Origin: Lactococcus paracarnosus
GTDB lineage: Bacteria; Bacillota; Bacilli; Lactobacillales; Streptococcaceae
Assembly: GCF_006770285.1 (NCBI RefSeq)
Contig: NZ_CP017195.1
Location: 1,736,001 to 1,800,000, forward strand
Reading direction: 5' to 3'
DNA length: 64,000 nucleotides
The notes below the pieces were generated by a model, which was not told the DNA's origin, searched no databases, and was given only the letters and a program-made list of their open reading frames with translations. Both the position numbers and the translations under genes were made by a program. Each line of letters begins with the position of its first letter. The stretch's first letter is position 1. Positions 20,419 to 29,003 of this stretch are shown one piece after another.

Positions 20419-21650
20419 CTCTTATCAATCCAATATTTTTTATGCATTTGCTTACCCGTCACACTTAGCCGACCTTGACTCGTTTTTAAAGTAAACCTAG
20501 ATGCTTTAAGCTGTTTAATATGGCCTTGAACTTTAGGAAAATGTTTCTCATCCATTGCACAGACAACATATTTTCCACCTGAAAGGGCCTTGAACGTCAC
20601 TTGACCTGTAGCATCACTTACAGCAAGCAGTCTATTTCCATCATGCGATAGGACTTGCTGGCCACTTTTTTGCATGAGGTAGAACTGTTCTCCGATAAGC
20701 GGGCCTGCTGCATCCCGTACATAAAAGACAAAATCATAGTTATGTTTGATACAAAGATAGTTGACCAGCAGTTTTTTTATCCAGATACACAATACTCCAA
20801 GTACTAATACGAACAGGATTGTAAACAGGATAAGCCGGTGTATGTGGTAGCCTTTTACTTGATTGATTTGTTTTTCCATCTGTTTATCTACAAATGGCAC
20901 TCTGACACCAGTTACTAGTAATCTATGCGTATTGATCATATAAGGCGTACAGGTTATCAGGGTAACCAAATCACTGGACTCTACTATTTTTAAACTATCT
21001 AGTTCAGTCGGTAGCACTGTTTTAAAGTGATCTACTTGATAGGCTAATTTTTGTCCGGATACTTCAATATAGAACAGATCTCCCTTTTTTAACTTATCCA
21101 AATCTGTAAATAATTTTTTATCTGGCAAGCCACTATGACCCGTAATGACAGCGTGTGAATCTCTGCCTCCGATAGGAAATGATGTCCCTTGAAGGACTGT
21201 TGCACCTTTATCTAGTAAAGCTGCATTCGTCTCATCAAAAACAGGCAGGCTGACATGGATGGCAGGGATAAAAATTGCCCCAATCGTATGCTGCTTAAAA
21301 TAGGATTGACCTAGTGTATCCACATCTTTGACTGCATCCTTAAACGGATCATTGACGAGGCCAATACCTGGTATATCCGTTAATTTACTCTCAGCCAATC
21401 GTTTCTTATTTTCAGCCTGTAGGGTAGTCAACCGCTTCTTTTGTTGTGCTTTGCTATCCGCTTTCAGCTCATTTTGGTAGTTATCGATAACCAATTGATC
21501 ATGAAAATTATTAATTGCATCTGCAACAAACGGGTAGGAGAAAACACCTGCACCGGCAATAAATAGAAATGTGATTACGCCTTTTAATAGCAGATTAATC
21601 CGCTCATTTTTTAGTTTCTCTCGTCCTAGAGGTGATTGCTGCTCACTCAT
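20415..21650 (-). CDS. Class C sortase with CnaB-like C-terminal tail (first)
   Basis: A paralogue of the following gene, 411 aa. N-terminal anchor at about 23-45, lid motif DPF in VNDPFKDAV, catalytic His in TGHSGLP, Cys in LVTLITCTPYM, Arg in HRLLVTGVRV, and a second membrane segment at about 272-300. The tail after it (about 310-411) reads like a CnaB/prealbumin-type beta sandwich: GEQFYLMQKSGQQVL then GQVTFKALSGGKYVV. By topology this domain is cytoplasmic, which is odd for a fold common in surface proteins. Two sortases with one pilus suggests division of labour. Confidence 0.92.
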   Translation of the reverse strand: MSEQQSPLGREKLKNERINLLLKGVITFLFIAGAGVFSYPFVADAINNFHDQLVIDNYQNELKADSKAQQKKRLTTLQAENKKRLAESKLTDIPGIGLVNDPFKDAVKDVDTLGQSYFKQHTIGAIFIPAIHVSLPVFDETNAALLDKGATVLQGTSFPIGGRDSHAVITGHSGLPDKKLFTDLDKLKKGDLFYIEVSGQKLAYQVDHFKTVLPTELDSLKIVESSDLVTLITCTPYMINTHRLLVTGVRVPFVDKQMEKQINQVKGYHIHRLILFTILFVLVLGVLCIWIKKLLVNYLCIKHNYDFVFYVRDAAGPLIGEQFYLMQKSGQQVLSHDGNRLLAVSDATGQVTFKALSGGKYVVCAMDEKHFPKVQGHIKQLKASRFTLKTSQGRLSVTGKQMHKKYWIDKR

Positions 21651-21679
21651 CGTTACCTCCTCATCACATGCTCAGTATA

Positions 21680-21714
21680 AACAAGAAGGCTGAGATAGTC
21701 TCAGCCTTCTTGTT
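21680..21714 (-). terminator. Stem-loop between backbone pilin and sortases
   Basis: A 16-bp perfect stem with a 3-nt loop (arms 21680-21696 and 21698-21714, core AAGAAGGCTGAGA) between the backbone pilin stop and the first sortase. On the minus strand only three T follow. It may act as a partial terminator or an RNA-stabilising hairpin that keeps sortase expression below pilin expression. Confidence 0.7.
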
Positions 21715-21745
21715 TAGTCTATCTTATCAAGTACGTAACTAAAGC

Positions 21746-23257
21746 TTATACTTCAGCTGTTGTTCTTGATTTTTTGAACCATACGTAAGCACCGAGCATC
21801 ATAGCAGCACCGATGATTAAGAAAGCGTAGATTCCTGATCCACCAGTAGATGGCAATAAGCCTTTAGGTGTATTTTTAACTTCTAATTTAGATGTACCAT
21901 AAGTACCATGAACGACGTCAAATGTAATCGTACCATCTTTTAAAAGTACATAGTCAGCAGGTGGTGTTTTCGTTTCATTTAAAACATATGTCCCATTTGT
22001 CAACCCGATGACATTGATAGATCCGTCATCTCCAGAAGTAACTTTAGTTGTTGCTTCTGTTTTATCATCTGTCCAAGCAGCAAAAACATAGTCACCATTT
22101 GGGTTCTTTGTAAATGTGGCGAATTGATTCATATCCTTGTTTGTAACGACAAACTCGGCACCTTTTAAGACTTTACCTGTTTGCGCATCTTTTTTGACAA
22201 ATTTGTAACCACCAGTACCAACTGGTGTTGGTGGTGTGATTTGTTGTTCAGATCCACCATTAATGACGACACTTGCATTATTTGTTTGCAATTGATCTGG
22301 ATTTACATCAGCTGTTAATTTCATATCATAAGTAACTTGTAATTTTTGACCAGCTAATGCTTTTACAGCTGCACTAGTCAGTGTGAAATCAATTGTAAAG
22401 CCACCATTAGCATAGTTAATCTTATAATCAGTATCTGCTGTTAAACTACCCACTTTAACTGTACCAGCCACTAGCGCAAGACCAGCAGAAGGTTTATCAT
22501 TAATTTTGAAGCTAGTTACAGCATTGGCATCACCAATATTGGCTGGGATATTAACAGTTAAAGCATAGTTAAGAGTATCACCAGTTGTCACATTACGAAA
22601 CTCTTGATTGCCAACTGTCACTTTTGTGAAGTTATTGATGTTTGACAGTACTTTAACATCTTTTGCAGTTTCATTTTTTGGGTATAATTGGATGTCAGTA
22701 TTCACAACATCTGTTGATTTTTGGCTTGCATCTAATTTGTAGATAGGCATTGCAACAACAATCGGAACCGAACGTTTTGTAACAGTGATGTCATTCGGTG
22801 TCTTTGTTTCTACAAATAAGTAGACATTATATTTTCCGTCTGAATTTTTAACAGGTAGGTTTGAAAATGCTGCTTGACCTGCACCTGCTGTTGTTTGTGC
22901 ACTAACTTTTGTCGCATAAGTCGGTGCAACTGGTTCTGCATCAGTCTGAATTTGTTGGATAGCTGTTTTTTGATCGCTATTATTGATCAATTCATAATAC
23001 TTAGCAGTGACATCATAGACAGTAAACTCTGAGCCATTTAAAGGAGTACCACCAAAGTTCATCGTTTCACCAGTATTTAAAATAGCTGTAGGAGTTTTCC
23101 CTTCATCCCAAATACGTTTGTTAATTGTGATGTTAACCTTAGTAGCATCTAGTGCATCTGCTTGCCCTTCAGCAAGCACTGTCTTAGTTGATACAAATAG
23201 TACTGACAACAACAAAAGTGCTGCAATCAGGCCTTGTACAAGTTTATTTTTCTTCAT
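21746..23257 (-). CDS. Major (backbone) pilin, LPXTG
   Basis: A secreted pilus shaft subunit of 503 aa from the ATG at 23257, which has GGAG at good spacing; an in-frame ATG four codons earlier overlaps that Shine-Dalgarno. Signal peptide 1-29 (ending VLA). The pilin motif is in TDIQLYPKN with the Lys used for polymerisation. CnaB-type domains include the E-box YVLNETKTP that supports an isopeptide bond. The sorting signal LPSTG is at 468-472, followed by a membrane segment and a KKSR tail. It lies between the tip/basal polyprotein and the sortases. Confidence 0.93.
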   Translation of the reverse strand: MKKNKLVQGLIAALLLLSVLFVSTKTVLAEGQADALDATKVNITINKRIWDEGKTPTAILNTGETMNFGGTPLNGSEFTVYDVTAKYYELINNSDQKTAIQQIQTDAEPVAPTYATKVSAQTTAGAGQAAFSNLPVKNSDGKYNVYLFVETKTPNDITVTKRSVPIVVAMPIYKLDASQKSTDVVNTDIQLYPKNETAKDVKVLSNINNFTKVTVGNQEFRNVTTGDTLNYALTVNIPANIGDANAVTSFKINDKPSAGLALVAGTVKVGSLTADTDYKINYANGGFTIDFTLTSAAVKALAGQKLQVTYDMKLTADVNPDQLQTNNASVVINGGSEQQITPPTPVGTGGYKFVKKDAQTGKVLKGAEFVVTNKDMNQFATFTKNPNGDYVFAAWTDDKTEATTKVTSGDDGSINVIGLTNGTYVLNETKTPPADYVLLKDGTITFDVVHGTYGTSKLEVKNTPKGLLPSTGGSGIYAFLIIGAAMMLGAYVWFKKSRTTAEV

Positions 23258-23304
23258 ATTTTTCTCCATTTATTTTAATTTAACATCAGTGTGCAATACA
23301 GGAA

Positions 23305-26300
23305 CTATTTTGTTCTTGTCTGTTTCTGCCACAATAGTACCACAGCACCAAGTATGAGAACACCTAATATCCCCATTACCGCCTTCGCTTCACCTGTTTG
23401 AGGTAATATAGGTAAAGGTTTTTTGGGTTTAGTTGGTGGAAGCGTTGGTGGTGTTGTTACTTTAATCTGTGTATTCTTTGGGTAGAGGTGGATAGTCGTT
23501 AGATTCGTCCCTTTTTCAATAGGATTTTCCACCGGTAAGATAACCAGCATTGGCGTGGCAGTCATTTTAACTCGATTGACATCTGATGGATCTAGCTTCA
23601 TTTCTATAAACAAATAAGCACTAGATGCTGAAGTTGGGTTAACAGTTAATCTTGCTACCCCATCTTCTCCAGCATCTGCTTTCGTGATAAGCTCACCTAT
23701 CTTTGACTGATAAGGTGATAACTCAGAGATTAAAGTGTCTTTATCACTATTTGTCACATGCTTTAACAGGTCGCTTTTAGACATCTTGGCCAGATTGTCT
23801 GTAACGTACTGTGTTGCATCAAAAACTTGAAAGGTCACACCATTTAGGCCGTAAGTTATGCTACCATCTACTAAATCTTTATCAGCCGAACCTGTCGGAC
23901 TGATAGGTAATCCAGTATTTTCTCTTGTCTTTAAACGCTCACTATCCTTAAATACACGCTTATGTAGAACAAAAGAAATCGGTTGTTCTGGCGTAGCTGC
24001 TTTGACAGGTGTTACCAAGCCAAGACCAAGTGGTAAAGTCAGTAGGACAACAAGTATAGACCCACTTAATTTTGCACTTTTCTTAGCTGATTGCTTATTC
24101 AACAATTGTCTACGTCTCAGGAAATAGAATAGAGCAAGTAATACCATCACTGAAAATAGGATGGCACCAGTAATCCAATAGCCAGTTCTACCTGATCCAC
24201 CAGTTGCAGGTAGTAAGCCTTTTTGTTGATTCTTAACGCTTAACTGAATAGTATTATTATCAACCACAGCGGACTGACTATCGACCGTGACAGTCCCCTT
24301 ATCTGAAATCACGATTGCAATCGGATTCTTTAAGCCAACGTAACCATCTGGCGCTTTTACCTCAGTTAAGGTATAGCTACCTGCTTTTAAATTTGTATAG
24401 GTAAATAAAGAACCAGCAGCATCTACTGTGCCAGTTATGGCATTACCTTTTCCATCTACTAATTTAAAAGTGGCACCCGTGATTTTTTTACCACCACTAT
24501 CTGTTTTCGTCACTGCAAGCGTTAATGGCTTAAACTGCTTCGTATTTGTAACGGTCAAACCATTTATTTGACTATCATAGCCAGGGACAGTTGCCTCAGC
24601 TGTGACAGCATAGTTGAATGCGACCCCATTTGTATTATAGACTGGCAATGAGACAGATACAGGGTCACCAGCTTTTAGCGCTAGCTGCTGTGTCGACTTG
24701 GTCCATGAATCCTGAGTCGTGTTGCCCTCTACAGTTATGTAGCCTTTTTTCCAGGCATTTTGATCAACTGATGAACTTCTCGTTACCTCATAGGTTACGT
24801 TTGAAGGTCTAGACGTTTTAACACCATCATACTCTACCCAATTTTTTGTAAACTTAAGTGTTGTACCCGGTCCTTTAGCAGAAGGAACAGCAAAATCTAC
24901 AGTATTTGATGGACTATTGTTATTAGGTACTAAGGTCGTTGGACCATTCATCTGATACCATTTATTCGGAACAAAGTCATTGGTCTCAGTGTTTAACCGA
25001 ACTTGATAATGAATCTGAACTTCTTGGCCGCTTCCTAAATTCAAATTTGCAAGCGAGAGTTTCCTATCCGCAACTTTCAAGTTATCTTCCAGGATATTTT
25101 TATCAATTTTTACAGAACCGACACTCTGGATATCTGGTTTTCCTTCATAAACAAATTGTTGCCCAAGCGGATCTGAAATAGACCCATTGACTATGGTATT
25201 AAAAGAACTAACCACATTTTTAGCTTGATCCTCCAGATAAGTTTGGACTCCGATAGGATCTTCGACAGATTTATAGAGCGTTTTACCGAGTTCTGATGAT
25301 GCTAGTGAAGCCATTTTTGCTTTTACATCAGCATCACTAAGATAAATTGAACCATTATTATAGGTATCAGCTCCAACTTGAATTCCTAGTGCGTGAAGTT
25401 TAATGCCAAAATCCTTAGTTATTTTAGCCTCGCCTAAAGTCGCCGCCCAAGTGTCCTGAATTCTATTACCTCCTACTGTATAGTAGTAACCATTCTTGTC
25501 TGTATTGTAGGTAAAGTTATAGTTATTAGCAAATTTGCTATTGAATAACTGAGTAAATCGGGATGTATTGCTTGGATAATCTATATTTTTATCGTTGAAC
25601 GTCTTACCAACTATGCTCCCATCGATAACAGTTGCGCTAGTAACTTGATTAGAAAATGTAGGGACGCCATCCGTCAAAAGAATCATCGACTTACTGTTAG
25701 AGCTCTTATCATTCATTAACATGCTAGTCCCTTGTCGAATACCTAGCTGTGTAAAAGTTCCACCTGTAAAAGTATTCGACAGTAACTCCTCAATTTTCCC
25801 TTCTAGTTCTGGACTAGAGACTGATGCCATATTTACGGTAAGATACCCCAAATCTGAGATAGCACCCGGCCTTGAAAAACCAACTAGACCAACTCTAACA
25901 TTATCCGCAATATTTTTATCTTTCTGAATTGTCTTGATAAAATTGGCAACCCCTTTTTGTACTGCGCCCACTCGATCACTTCCACCATTTACAGATGCAT
26001 TCATAGAGCCTGACATATCCACTACAAGGACGATATCCATAGGTTTTGATTTTATTTGTTTATTACCTTTGACATTTAGATAAACATCATATAAACCAGG
26101 TGTTGCGGTCTCCTTAGCGTATTTCCGAATTGCAAAGTCAGGATTACCTGTTGTACCACCATACTCAATGTAGGAATTGGTCTTATCAAACGGATTACCA
26201 TCCCAACTCGTATTTTTATCCCAATCAGTCGCGCCAACTTTTCTACCTTGATGGTTAATCACTGTTTGATTACCTGTTGGTATCCAGTTATTACGTGGAA

Positions 26301-27042
26301 AGGTACCAGTTGTATCAGTTTGATAGTCAGGTGCGATATTCTGATAAGGAACATTAGCCCCTAACGCATTACTAAGACTAGCATCTGTCCGAGCAAGTAA
26401 GGCATTGCTTCCCAAACTATTTTCTGTAGCATCAGCTTCCACTGCAGAAGTGCTAGTTTTGCTGTCAGAAACTTGACTTGATGCCACTGTTTCTGAGTTG
26501 TTTGAGCTTGGCATGCTAGCACTACTGTCAGATGCTTTTACTGCCTCAGGAATGGGAAGTTGATATACTTTTGCGATATCTTGCGACAAGATATCTTGTT
26601 TGTCCTCCTCTTTTCCGTTGGTCGTCACTCGTGAATCAGCTTGCACTTTAAGATAAACAGTTGCAGTCTCTTTAGCTGTCACCAGCTTAACCGTACCTTC
26701 ATCATTTGTCTTAAATGTCCCAATCAACTGATTCGCTTCGTTTACTGACCAGTCTTTTTCAGCTTGAACTTTAATCGGCTGATGTTGCGCATTCAAAAAT
26801 TGAAATTTCAGTCGTCGTTTTTCATTGGTCTGACTCGCTTTAAACCGATAGTGAACTTCCCAAGTATTATCTTGCTGAGTAGCCACAACAGACGATACGA
26901 CAGTTAAGTCTTCTTGGGTGATCAACTTTGTCCCTGGTGGCTCAAGCGTTTCAGCTACAACCGTGTAGGTCTGCCAAATACTAGGCAATAGACTTAGCAA
27001 CAATACCAGCAGGCTCAGTGATACAGCCCATTTTTTCTTCAT
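23305..27042 (-). CDS. Pilin polyprotein: VWFA tip adhesin fused to a basal pilin, two LPXTG signals
   Basis: One uninterrupted frame of 1245 aa from ATG 27042 (GGAGGGG upstream). Part 1: signal peptide (1-31), a VWFA domain with MIDAS D342-M-S-G-S, CnaB domains with an E-box (SYTLTEVKAPDGY), sorting signal LPATG 944-948, membrane segment 955-975, RRR. Part 2: a basic loop, hydrophobic segment 992-1012 ending in a signal-peptidase-like VKA-A (1013-1016), a pilin domain with the motif TIHLYPKN, a proline-rich tail and sorting signal LPQTG 1213-1217 with membrane segment. This is what separate tip and basal pilins would look like if joined without a stop. Cleavage by sortase and signal peptidase would yield two mature pilins. 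Confidence 0.88.
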   Translation of the reverse strand: MKKKWAVSLSLLVLLLSLLPSIWQTYTVVAETLEPPGTKLITQEDLTVVSSVVATQQDNTWEVHYRFKASQTNEKRRLKFQFLNAQHQPIKVQAEKDWSVNEANQLIGTFKTNDEGTVKLVTAKETATVYLKVQADSRVTTNGKEEDKQDILSQDIAKVYQLPIPEAVKASDSSASMPSSNNSETVASSQVSDSKTSTSAVEADATENSLGSNALLARTDASLSNALGANVPYQNIAPDYQTDTTGTFPRNNWIPTGNQTVINHQGRKVGATDWDKNTSWDGNPFDKTNSYIEYGGTTGNPDFAIRKYAKETATPGLYDVYLNVKGNKQIKSKPMDIVLVVDMSGSMNASVNGGSDRVGAVQKGVANFIKTIQKDKNIADNVRVGLVGFSRPGAISDLGYLTVNMASVSSPELEGKIEELLSNTFTGGTFTQLGIRQGTSMLMNDKSSNSKSMILLTDGVPTFSNQVTSATVIDGSIVGKTFNDKNIDYPSNTSRFTQLFNSKFANNYNFTYNTDKNGYYYTVGGNRIQDTWAATLGEAKITKDFGIKLHALGIQVGADTYNNGSIYLSDADVKAKMASLASSELGKTLYKSVEDPIGVQTYLEDQAKNVVSSFNTIVNGSISDPLGQQFVYEGKPDIQSVGSVKIDKNILEDNLKVADRKLSLANLNLGSGQEVQIHYQVRLNTETNDFVPNKWYQMNGPTTLVPNNNSPSNTVDFAVPSAKGPGTTLKFTKNWVEYDGVKTSRPSNVTYEVTRSSSVDQNAWKKGYITVEGNTTQDSWTKSTQQLALKAGDPVSVSLPVYNTNGVAFNYAVTAEATVPGYDSQINGLTVTNTKQFKPLTLAVTKTDSGGKKITGATFKLVDGKGNAITGTVDAAGSLFTYTNLKAGSYTLTEVKAPDGYVGLKNPIAIVISDKGTVTVDSQSAVVDNNTIQLSVKNQQKGLLPATGGSGRTGYWITGAILFSVMVLLALFYFLRRRQLLNKQSAKKSAKLSGSILVVLLTLPLGLGLVTPVKAATPEQPISFVLHKRVFKDSERLKTRENTGLPISPTGSADKDLVDGSITYGLNGVTFQVFDATQYVTDNLAKMSKSDLLKHVTNSDKDTLISELSPYQSKIGELITKADAGEDGVARLTVNPTSASSAYLFIEMKLDPSDVNRVKMTATPMLVILPVENPIEKGTNLTTIHLYPKNTQIKVTTPPTLPPTKPKKPLPILPQTGEAKAVMGILGVLILGAVVLLWQKQTRTK

Positions 27043-27344
27043 ATTTCCCCTCCATTTCAACTATTGCAAACGTGATGAGATAGACTGATGTCAACTATGA
27101 TAGCGAGCTTTAAAAAACAAAAATTATATAATTAAGCGCACTTTTTAACCCTAAAACTAATATTAGCAATAAGGCCATAACAGCTCACTTTGAAATGTTA
27201 CTTTTTTTTAAAGTTATTTCAATTTAGTTGACATAATTTTAAGATATAATAGCATCTCAGTATTATGTTTTTGCTGTTGTCCTCATATCATGGATTTAGT
27301 CAATATAACTATCATGCTGCAACTGATTATTTAACAACTAAAAA
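27043..27344. other. Fixed leader region of the pilus operon
   Basis: About 300 AT-rich bases between the pilus operon and the left inverted repeat. No gene. On the minus strand there is a TATAAT at about 27126-27131, but no acceptable -35 at 16-18 bp. I find no strong promoter here, so transcription may come from the invertible segment upstream. Confidence 0.5.
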
Positions 27345-27346
27345 TG

Positions 27347-27378
27347 ATATGTTTCTTAGAATATTTAATTCCAAGAAA
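27347..27378 (+). repeat. Left inverted repeat (IRL) of the candidate invertible segment
   Basis: A 32-bp sequence whose exact reverse complement lies at 29004-29035. It is internally dyad-symmetric (TTTCTT and AAGAAA arms around an AT-rich centre). On this side the dyad extends to 13-bp arms (27345-27357 with 27373-27385). This layout suits a tyrosine-recombinase crossover site with two inverted core binding sites. Confidence 0.88.
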
Positions 27379-27381
27379 CAT

Positions 27382-27411
27382 ATCATAAAGTGTTTTTGTT
27401 ATTTAAGTTAA
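27382..27411 (-). promoter_or_regulatory. Weak outward promoter candidate at left end of the segment
   Basis: -35 TTAACT (27411-27406), 18-bp spacer, -10 TATGAT (27387-27382), pointing at the pilus operon in the present orientation. The match is modest, so this is a low-confidence call. Confidence 0.35.
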
Positions 27412-27460
27412 AAATAAGTTTGACGGTTCCAAGACGGCTCTTAATTACATATTGATTTTC

Positions 27461-28579
27461 TTACTCTACAATAAGCCAGTTATCCTCCATTTTTTGAATC
27501 ATTAATCTTTTTTCAAAAGTCAGTGCATCTGTGTATATATCTAAAGTCGTTTTTACAGAATGATGGCCCAATATAGCTGAGATTACTGCAATATTTTCCT
27601 GAGCTTCTAGACACCTTGTTGCAAATGTATGTCGTAGTTGATGAAAATGTATATCTTCTATACCTATCTCTCGCGTTATTTTTTTAAAATGATACGTTAG
27701 CAATCTTGGTTCTATAGGAAGTCCTTTGTTTTCGAAAACAAAAAGATTATCTGTTTGCCTTGTTTTCAAGTTTAGCAACTTTTTCTTAACCGATTTAGCT
27801 AGGGGGATCATACGTTGAGAACTAGTTGATTTTGCTTTGCTAAGAGACAGCTGAGTCTTATGTTTTCCCTGTCCTAATGGTAGCCTCTGGTAGGTATGTC
27901 TCACTAAAATAGCATCTCTTTCAAAATCAATGTCAGCCCATTGGAGAGCCGATATTTCACCTATGCGCATGCCGGTATATAAAGCCAGAAAAGTCGGGAG
28001 CCCATAATCATCTTTTATAGCCCTATCTTCTACTTTTTTTTGTACCTCACGTGATAAAGCACTTACTTTTACTTTCTTTTCAGTTGGTATTTGTATATCC
28101 TTGAAAGGACAATCCATGATTAAATCAGCTTTTAGTGCTGCACTCATACCTTGTTTAAAAATGGTTAAAATTACCTTGATAGTATTCACTGAAAGTTTCC
28201 GCTCTTGTAAAAAATTTATAAGGCTATTGATGCTTTCGGGCGTGAGGCTTACTAAGGGACAGTCTCCTAAAGATGGGAGAATATAATCTTCTATCTTATA
28301 GTGATAACTAGCAAAGGAGGATACCTTAACTCTCGGTTTGATTTCATTATTCAGCCAGTGTGTTAGCCATTGCCTAACGCTACCTGAATAGAGCAGTCTA
28401 TCTTTTTGATTTGCCCTGTATAAATATTTCTTTTCTATTAGCTTGTGTTGCGTTGTCTTATAACTATTACTGTAAATATAGCCATATTGTATTTTGCCAT
28501 CTACCTTTCTTCCTTTTATGTAACGACCTTCCCATCTGCCATCTTTACGTTTATATATGTTTTCTCCACGTTTACTCAT
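27461..28579 (-). CDS. Tyrosine recombinase/integrase
   Basis: A 372-aa site-specific recombinase of the Tn916-Int type. The N-terminal arm-binding AP2-like domain (GENIYKRKDGRWEGRYIKG) is followed by a SAM-like core-binding domain (about 65-165) and the catalytic domain. All catalytic residues are present: Arg in TGMRIGE, Lys in LSKAKSTSSQR, HxxR in HQLRHTFA, His in LGHHSVKTT and Tyr349 in LDIYTD. It has no phage or ICE genes around it. It lies inside 32-bp inverted repeats, which suggests inversion rather than excision. RBS GAAGGGAAAG precedes the ATG. Confidence 0.93.
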   Translation of the reverse strand: MSKRGENIYKRKDGRWEGRYIKGRKVDGKIQYGYIYSNSYKTTQHKLIEKKYLYRANQKDRLLYSGSVRQWLTHWLNNEIKPRVKVSSFASYHYKIEDYILPSLGDCPLVSLTPESINSLINFLQERKLSVNTIKVILTIFKQGMSAALKADLIMDCPFKDIQIPTEKKVKVSALSREVQKKVEDRAIKDDYGLPTFLALYTGMRIGEISALQWADIDFERDAILVRHTYQRLPLGQGKHKTQLSLSKAKSTSSQRMIPLAKSVKKKLLNLKTRQTDNLFVFENKGLPIEPRLLTYHFKKITREIGIEDIHFHQLRHTFATRCLEAQENIAVISAILGHHSVKTTLDIYTDALTFEKRLMIQKMEDNWLIVE

Positions 28580-28913
28580 TTAATACTTTCCCTTCAATCA
28601 ATTATTTTTGACGATTATTTTGACGGTTTATAGATTTCCGTATGTATTACGATGCTGAGTGCCTAAAAATAGTGAGTTTACAGTTGTTTAAGGCTTACTT
28701 AAGTTTTACCATCTCTTAAGTCAAGCTGTTATTTTAAGTTATACATATCACTACTATTTTTCATAACTATTATTTCATTTACAATATCTCATTTTATAAG
28801 CATCAAATTATTTATAGTTTTTATGATTCCTAATTTCTCTTTTCTGAGACGAAACCCACTTACTTCTAGGTGTAGAGAAGATAAATTACGCTACTAACGA
28901 TGTTAATTATGAT

Positions 28914-28947
28914 CATGATTCACGATAAACAAACTTTGTGAATCATG
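28914..28947 (+). promoter_or_regulatory. Dyad symmetry directly upstream of the outward promoter
   Basis: Perfect 10-bp arms CATGATTCAC (28914-28923) and GTGAATCATG (28938-28947) separated by 14 bp, ending 3 bp before the -35 box. It could bind a dimeric regulator of the promoter. Confidence 0.55.
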
Positions 28948-28950
28948 CAG

Positions 28951-28979
28951 TTGCAATTTAATGTACCTTTTAGTATAAT
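28951..28979 (+). promoter_or_regulatory. Outward-facing promoter inside the invertible segment
   Basis: -35 TTGCAA (28951-28956), 17-bp spacer, -10 TATAAT (28974-28979). It now points right, out of the segment through the right repeat, into a region with no plus-strand gene. After inversion its -10 would fall at about 27403-27408 on the minus strand and drive the pilus operon. Confidence 0.75.
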
Positions 28980-29003
28980 GAAACTGACAATTGGGATAAC
29001 TTT

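Larger units (their letters stand above)
28580..29003. other. Non-coding right part of the invertible segment
   Basis: 424 bases with no open frame that I would call a gene. It holds two TTTGAC motifs 12 bp apart next to the integrase start (28607-28624), a 10-bp dyad (28914-28947) and an outward-facing promoter (28951-28979). Confidence 0.6.

Noticed and set aside
27228-27252. TTGACA followed by TATAAT on the plus strand
   Set aside because: The spacer is only 11 bp, and no plus-strand gene follows.
28640-28717. Small excisionase-like ORF next to the integrase
   Set aside because: The only frame is about 25 codons, lacks a Shine-Dalgarno and has no helix-turn-helix character.
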